Translations under genes and position numbers: made by a program | From: JBJXFY01 sp046155815 | Lineage (GTDB): Bacteria; Verrucomicrobiota; Verrucomicrobiia; Limisphaerales; CAIMTB01 | Length of the DNA: 27,872 nt | Direction of reading: 5' to 3' | Assembly: GCA_046155815.1 (NCBI GenBank) | Contig: JBJXFY010000114.1 | Coordinates: 1 to 27,872 of the forward strand | Shown: positions 23,631 through 27,872 of the stretch, one piece after another | Layout: the number at the start of each line of letters is the position of its first letter | Numbering within the stretch: position 1 is the first letter of the stretch | The notes under the pieces: model-generated | Told to the model about the DNA's origin: nothing | Database searches by the model: none | The model's input: the letters and a program-made list of their open reading frames with translations, nothing else

Positions 23631-26507
23631 TCAGGGAGACTGCTTCCCCTTCGCGCGGCGTTTGGCGTCGAGCAGGCGGCTGGCGGTCGAGGCGGCGGCC
23701 GTTTCGGGCGTCGGCGGGGTGGCCGGCGGGTCTCGCGGCGAAGCGGGTGCGGAGGCGGTCGTTGCCGGAGGAGCCTCCGGCACCGGGCCGTCCGGCTGGA
23801 AAAGTTCCGGTGACGGCGCGGCGGGCTTCGTCGTGGTGGTGCGGACGGATTCCTTCCGCGCAAGCAGGGTGGCGAGCTTTTCGTCGGTGGGCGCGGGCGC
23901 GGGCATACTCTTTGCGGCCGGCAGCTTCGCGCGCAGCCAGGCCCACGCGCGCCGCAGCTCCTCGCGGTCGAGCTGCACGCGGCGCACGCCGACATCCAGC
24001 GGGAAGAGCACGATCGCCGCGGCGAGCAGCCACCACCACAGATCCTGCGGCTGATGTGTGCGCCTTCGGTCGCGGAGGAAGGGGTTGTCCGCGGGCACGG
24101 CGGGGTCGAGCAGCTTGCCGCCGGTGGCCTCGGCGAGGCGGAGGAGCAGGCTGAGGTTCGGCTGCGAGGCGTTGAACTCGGGTGAGTAGTTCACGCTCGC
24201 GCCGATCACCTGCGACGCGCGCGGCCGGCCGTCCTCAAGGTCCACGAGGTTCAGCATGTAGGTGCCGACCTGCCGGCCGTCGAACACGGCCTCGTAGCGG
24301 CCGGGGCCCTTCTGCCCGAGGCGCACGGTCTCGCGCCTGCCGTCGGGCGCGACGACGGCGGCCTGGAGGTTCAGGAAGTTGCGGAAGTTCCCATCGGCAT
24401 CGAGGGCCTCGACGCTGAGCGTGCCGCGGCCGTTCTCGAGGCTCACGTCGGTGGTGAAGTCGCTGGCATCCACCTTGCGCAGCGACCACTGGACGACCTG
24501 CGTCCAGAACTGCCGATTGCGCTCCCAGCCGAGCCAGTCGGCGGCCCACTTCGCGCGGGCGTCGGAAGTGAAGGCCACCGCGCGGCCGAGGCCGTACTGC
24601 CAGTGCGCCAGCAACGGATCACCCTGCTCGGTGAGCAGCGGCGTCTCGGCGCGCGCCTTGGTCGAGGTGGCGACGTAGCCGCGCAACAACGGATAATCCC
24701 CCGCGCCAAAGCCGCGCGTCACCTCGCTCGCGCCGGCCACCTGCGGCCGGAACGGCTGCTCGACGATGGCGGACTTGAGCACCACCGCCGCCTCCTTCAC
24801 GAAGATCTGCGGCAACTGCCCCGGCGACCGCACGTCGTAGAAACGCCCACGGCCCGCGGTGGACATCTTGATCATCGTCTCCGGCGCGACGTGCCCGCCG
24901 ATCATCACCGCGCTGAGCGTGATCCGGGCGCCCACGATCTGCTGCATCAGCGCGTCGCTCGGCGCAGCCGGGTCGCCGTCGCTGAAGACGACCATGTGCT
25001 TGAGGTTCGCGGTGGACTGCTGGAGCGCGCCGTGGGCCAGCGTCATCACGTTCTGGAAGGCCGGCATGTCGCCGGGATTCATGCCCATGATGGCGCGGCC
25101 TTTCTCGCGCTTGTCACCGACCGGCGAGAGCGGGAAGAGCCAGCGGTCCGTGCCGTCCCAGAGCACGATGCCCATCTCGTCCTGCGGGCCGAGCGCCTCG
25201 AGCGCGGCAAAGGCGATGTCGCGCGCCCAGCGGTTGCCGTTCGGGAACTCGGTCGCGTGAACGACCAGCACGAGCGCGCCGCGCGGGAGGATTTTCCGGC
25301 TGCTCAGCTCCATGTCCACGGGCAGCGCCTCCTCGAGCGGCGTGCCGCGGTAGCCGCCGGCCGCGAACGCCTGGTCGCCGCCCAGCGCCACGAGGCCGAC
25401 GCCGAAGTCGCGCACGGCGCTTTGCAGCCGGCGCATCAGCTCGGGGCTGAGGTCGCCGGCCGCGACGTTGGCGAGGAGGATGGCCTCGTAGTTCTGCATT
25501 TCCGCCAGCGTGGCGGGCATCCCGTTGACATCGGTGACGGCGACTTCCAGCCGGCTCTCGCGCAGGGCCTGCGCGAGCGGGGCGTCGGCGGGCGGGTCGG
25601 AGGAGACGATCAGCACGCGCGGGTCGCCGCGCACGGCGGTGAAGCCGGAGGCGCGGTTGTTCTGCACCAGCACGTCGCCCGGCACGTCGAGCCGCACGTC
25701 GTAGGTGTAGAAGCCCGCGTCCGCGAGCGTCTGGGGGAACGAGAAGAGGTTCTTGCCCTGCGCCAGCTCGACCGGCTGCGTGCCGATGAGCTGGTCGTTG
25801 CGGTACAGCGAGAGCGTGCCCTGCGTCGCCTGCTCGGCCTCGACGAAGAGCTTCACGTCCATCGTCTGGCCCTTTTTGAGCTGGTTGGGCAGCGCGAGCT
25901 TTTGCACGCGTACGTCCGCGCCGCGGGACGCTCCCAGCGGGATCACGTCGAGCGACGCGCCGAGCGATCGCGCCGCCACCGCTGCGCCAAACGCATCGCC
26001 CACCGTCTCGTTGCCGTCGCTCAGGAGCACCAGCCGCTTCTGCCCCAGCTCGGGCAACGCGGCGGTGGCGAGCCGGACTGCCGCGCCGAGGTCCGAGCCG
26101 GTGGTGGGCACGACGGCCTGGACCTTGGGCAGGTCCACCGCGTGGCTGGCGTTGAACTCGATGGCCGCCTCCGCGCCGAACACGACGACGCCTCCGCGGT
26201 CCTCCGGCCGGCGCGGCGCGGCGAGCGCGTTCACCAGTTCCCGCGCGGCCTCCTGCTGCGTGCCGGGCACGCTGTCCGAGCGGTCGAGGATGAAGAACAC
26301 GTTGACGCCCTCGACCGGCCGCCGCCATTGCAGCCCGGCCAGCGCGAGCACGACGGCCGTGGTGATCGCAAACCGCAGTGTGCCTGCGGTCCAACGCCGC
26401 CAGCCCTCGATCGGCGCGTCGGACTTCCAGAACAGCCACGCCGTCCAGGCCCACGCCGGGACCAGCGCGAGCAGCCACCACGGATGCGTGAACTGGAAGG
26501 GGATCAC
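23631..26507 (-). CDS. Large VWA / glutamine-amidotransferase-like membrane protein
   Basis: 958 residues from the GTG at 26507, which overlaps the upstream TGA by 4 bp (GTGA), so translation is coupled. N-terminal transmembrane helices at about 9-27 (PWWLLALVPAWAW) and 43-60 match the BatA/BatB-like start. A von Willebrand A domain follows with an intact metal site DRSDS (75-79). Next come a beta-rich region (ALPNQLKKGQTMDVKLF), a class-I glutamine-amidotransferase-like fold without a visible catalytic Cys (PRVLIVSSDPP ... VGLVALGGDQAFAAGGY), a second VWA-like stretch whose metal motif is gone (VLVVHATEFPNGN), and another transmembrane helix near 820-840 (WWWLLAAAIVLFPL). The tail of about 115 residues is rich in Pro, Ala and Thr. 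Such proteins sit in the inner membrane with domains in the periplasm; the role is unknown. Confidence 0.88.
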   Translation of the reverse strand: MIPFQFTHPWWLLALVPAWAWTAWLFWKSDAPIEGWRRWTAGTLRFAITTAVVLALAGLQWRRPVEGVNVFFILDRSDSVPGTQQEAARELVNALAAPRRPEDRGGVVVFGAEAAIEFNASHAVDLPKVQAVVPTTGSDLGAAVRLATAALPELGQKRLVLLSDGNETVGDAFGAAVAARSLGASLDVIPLGASRGADVRVQKLALPNQLKKGQTMDVKLFVEAEQATQGTLSLYRNDQLIGTQPVELAQGKNLFSFPQTLADAGFYTYDVRLDVPGDVLVQNNRASGFTAVRGDPRVLIVSSDPPADAPLAQALRESRLEVAVTDVNGMPATLAEMQNYEAILLANVAAGDLSPELMRRLQSAVRDFGVGLVALGGDQAFAAGGYRGTPLEEALPVDMELSSRKILPRGALVLVVHATEFPNGNRWARDIAFAALEALGPQDEMGIVLWDGTDRWLFPLSPVGDKREKGRAIMGMNPGDMPAFQNVMTLAHGALQQSTANLKHMVVFSDGDPAAPSDALMQQIVGARITLSAVMIGGHVAPETMIKMSTAGRGRFYDVRSPGQLPQIFVKEAAVVLKSAIVEQPFRPQVAGASEVTRGFGAGDYPLLRGYVATSTKARAETPLLTEQGDPLLAHWQYGLGRAVAFTSDARAKWAADWLGWERNRQFWTQVVQWSLRKVDASDFTTDVSLENGRGTLSVEALDADGNFRNFLNLQAAVVAPDGRRETVRLGQKGPGRYEAVFDGRQVGTYMLNLVDLEDGRPRASQVIGASVNYSPEFNASQPNLSLLLRLAEATGGKLLDPAVPADNPFLRDRRRTHQPQDLWWWLLAAAIVLFPLDVGVRRVQLDREELRRAWAWLRAKLPAAKSMPAPAPTDEKLATLLARKESVRTTTTKPAAPSPELFQPDGPVPEAPPATTASAPASPRDPPATPPTPETAAASTASRLLDAKRRAKGKQSP

Positions 26508-27871
26508 GGCAATGCGGAGCGGGGATTGCGGAATGCGGATTGGACCCCCGGCACAACTGCCGCTGCGGCTCCAGACCCCATTCGCCAGAGGCCAGACCCT
26601 GCTCCGCCGAAACGCAGCAGCCGGTGGTTCAGCGCGTCGGCCACGTACAGGTCGCCGTTGTCGGCGAGCGCGAGGCCCCAGGGGTTGTTCATCTGGCCGG
26701 GCCCGCCGCCGGGCCCGCCGAGCATCGCCACGCTGCGGCCTTCGGTGTCGAAGAGCTGGACGCGCGAGTTGCCGAACTCGCACACGAACACACGGCCGTC
26801 GGGCGTCACCGCCACGTCGTAGGGATAGCTCAGTTCGCCCGGCCCGCTGCCGGCGCGGCCGAACTCGCGCACGAACGCGCCCTCGCCCGTGAACACCTGC
26901 ACACGGTGGTTGCACGAGTCGGCCACGTACACGCGCCCGGCGCGGTCCAGGGTCAGTCCCTCGGCGCGGTTGAACTCGCCCGGCCCCGTTCCCGGCCGGC
27001 CGAAGGCGAGGCGGAACTGCGCGCCGTCCGCGCTGAAGCGCTGCACGCGCTCCACGACCCCGTACTCGCACACGAACACGTCGCCGTCCGGCGCGGACGC
27101 GGCGGCCCGCGGGAAGTAGAGTTCGCCGGCGTTGGTGCCGTGGCGGCCCCACTGCGCCAGCAGCCGGCCGTCCGGCGCGAAGTGGTTCACGCGATGGTAG
27201 TGCGGCTCGACGACGAGCACGCCGCCGTCCGCCGCGCGGCCCATGCCCTTCGCGCGGCCCTTGTCCGTCTCCGGCATCTGGTGCGTCCCGAGCCACGCGC
27301 CGTCCTCGCCAAAGCGCTGCACCCGGCCCGTGATGTCCACGGCCCACACCTGTCCGGTGCCGTCCACGGCGACGGAGCGCGGCTTGTTGAACTGCCCCGC
27401 GCCAGTGCCGCGCGAGCCGAGCACCGTGACGGCGCCGGACGGGGCGAAAGCTTCCGGCGAGCGGGAACAGCCGGTGGAGAAAGCTCCAAGTGCCAAGCTC
27501 CAAGCTCCAACAAAGCCCCAAATTCCAAGGCCCCAGAAACTGACCCGCCCGGACGCTTGGAACTTGGCGGTCGGACTTTCCTTGGAGCTGGGAGCTGGGA
27601 GCTTGGAAATCACGCCCGCCGCCGCGAGCGGCAGCAGCGCGAGCCCGAGCAGCATGAGGCAGAGCGCGTTCACCTGGGCGTTGTGGCCGTAGTGGAGCAG
27701 GTTGAACACGCGCAGCGCCAGCGTCTCCCCGCCCGGCGGCTGGATCAACAGCACCGTCTCCACGTCCCACAGCGCCAGCAGGTAAGTGGCGTAGGCCGCC
27801 GCCAGCACCGGACCGCCGGCCTGCGGCAGGATCACGTCGCGCCACGTCAGCCAGCCCGACGCGCCCGCGAG
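26504..27871 (-). CDS. ABC-transporter permease C-terminus fused in frame to an NHL beta-propeller (5' end outside window)
   Basis: An uninterrupted frame of 455 residues entering from the window end. Residues 1 to about 86 are the C-terminus of an iron/thiamine-type ABC permease: EAA-loop remnant GWLTWRDVILP, then hydrophobic segments and PPGGETLALRVFNLLHYGHN. Residues about 87-135 come from inverted heptad repeats and contain a hydrophobic stretch (WGLGIWGFVGAWSLALGAF) followed by STGCSRSPEAF, which looks like a lipoprotein signal and lipobox. From about 140 onward are NHL repeats (GAGQFNKPRSVAVDGTG, GPGEFNRAEGLTLDRAG, GPGELSYPYDVAVTPDG, GPGQMNNPWGLALADNG). The last 25 or so residues are also repeat-encoded. 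It could be one fusion protein, or a permease plus a separately started NHL lipoprotein; the GTG at 27613 is a candidate start. It is coupled to the VWA gene by a GTGA overlap. Confidence 0.78.
   Translation of the reverse strand, partial: LAGASGWLTWRDVILPQAGGPVLAAAYATYLLALWDVETVLLIQPPGGETLALRVFNLLHYGHNAQVNALCLMLLGLALLPLAAAGVISKLPAPSSKESPTAKFQASGRVSFWGLGIWGFVGAWSLALGAFSTGCSRSPEAFAPSGAVTVLGSRGTGAGQFNKPRSVAVDGTGQVWAVDITGRVQRFGEDGAWLGTHQMPETDKGRAKGMGRAADGGVLVVEPHYHRVNHFAPDGRLLAQWGRHGTNAGELYFPRAAASAPDGDVFVCEYGVVERVQRFSADGAQFRLAFGRPGTGPGEFNRAEGLTLDRAGRVYVADSCNHRVQVFTGEGAFVREFGRAGSGPGELSYPYDVAVTPDGRVFVCEFGNSRVQLFDTEGRSVAMLGGPGGGPGQMNNPWGLALADNGDLYVADALNHRLLRFGGAGSGLWRMGSGAAAAVVPGVQSAFRNPRSALP
26507..26541. 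repeat. Heptanucleotide repeat array (GCGGAAT type) at the NHL/VWA junction
   Basis: On the plus strand five consecutive words can be read: CGGCAAT, GCGGAGC, GGGGATT, GCGGAAT, GCGGATT, consensus GCGGAWT. The array lies inside the last codons of the permease/NHL frame and reaches the GTG start of the VWA gene. Confidence 0.6.
26569..26603. repeat. Heptanucleotide repeat array (CCAGA type) near the 3' end of the NHL frame
   Basis: Five plus-strand words in 7-bp phase: CTCCAGA, CCCCATT, CGCCAGA, GGCCAGA, CCCTGCT. This array lies 27 bp beyond the previous one and uses a different word. In the NHL frame it encodes GSGLWRMGSG, which does not look like a propeller blade, so the original 3' end of the NHL gene probably lay just before it. 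Confidence 0.45.
27481..27604. repeat. Inverted heptanucleotide repeats at the permease/NHL junction
   Basis: Left arm (27481-27533): AAGCTCC, AAGTGCC, AAGCTCC, AAGCTCC, then after 11 bp AAATTCC and AAGGCCC. Right arm (27584-27604): GGAGCTG, GGAGCTG, GGAGCTT, with GCTTGGAACTTGG between the arms (27555-27567). The right-arm word GGAGCTT is the exact reverse complement of the left-arm word AAGCTCC, so the arms can pair into a hairpin with a loop of roughly 50-75 nt. The whole element is translated in frame as part of the permease/NHL reading frame and carries no stop codon in that frame. Confidence 0.75.
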
Positions 27872-27872
27872 C

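Noticed and set aside
26508..27845. Upstream extension of the VWA gene to a 1404-residue protein
   Set aside because: The extra part is an Arg/Ala/Gly-rich shadow of the permease/NHL frame. The real VWA N-terminus (IPFQFTHPWWLL) starts at the GTG at 26507.

Overview
The window is very GC-rich, densely coded chromosomal DNA from a Gram-negative bacterium. My best guess is the Verrucomicrobiota (a Limisphaerales/Pedosphaera-like lineage) or a close PVC relative. This is inferred from the gene mix: large FG-GAP proteins with ASPIC/UnbV domains, a CVPCH cytochrome joined to a copper-monooxygenase-like domain and TPRs, a secreted PQQ-type propeller whose mature end begins WPQWRG, an aerotolerance-type VWA protein, NHL propellers, sigma-54, few clear Shine-Dalgarno sites and several GTG starts. 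No marker gene fixes the taxonomy.

Layout. 1-2.8 kb (+): the end of a Gfo/Idh/MocA oxidoreductase, a TIM-barrel sugar isomerase/epimerase, tRNA-Val(UAC) and a threonine-aldolase-type PLP enzyme. 2.8-13.4 kb (-): two tandem paralogous exported proteins of about 1237 residues, each with two FG-GAP/ASPIC modules, preceded by a 961-residue exported multidomain Ig/CBM-like protein with its own terminator. 13.6-17.5 kb (-): a run read as cytochrome/monooxygenase-TPR protein, Nudix hydrolase, then rpoN. 17.6-18.3 kb (-): a decayed deoC. 18.5-19.7 kb (-): an exported PQQ-type beta-propeller, divergent from an exported alpha/beta hydrolase (+). 20.8-23.6 kb: a 53-residue membrane protein, tRNA-Val(CAC), rsmI, a glutaredoxin (-) and glycerate kinase (+). 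23.6 kb to the end (-): a translationally coupled pair, an ABC-permease C-terminus read in frame into an NHL propeller, followed by a large VWA membrane protein.

How the genes fit together. Much of the minus strand encodes exported or membrane-anchored, repeat-rich, probably calcium- or metal-binding surface proteins. The plus-strand genes are mostly housekeeping (rsmI, tRNAs, glycerate kinase) or sugar metabolism (oxidoreductase plus isomerase).

The most unusual signal is a set of degenerate repeats with 7-bp phasing. They occur between the glutaredoxin and glycerate kinase genes, at the 3' end of the permease/NHL reading frame, and at the junction between its permease and NHL parts. There the two arms are inverted and encode what looks like a membrane or lipoprotein-signal segment. 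Seven is not a multiple of three, so a change in copy number would switch the reading frame. I saw no CRISPR array, insertion sequence, prophage or obvious defence system.
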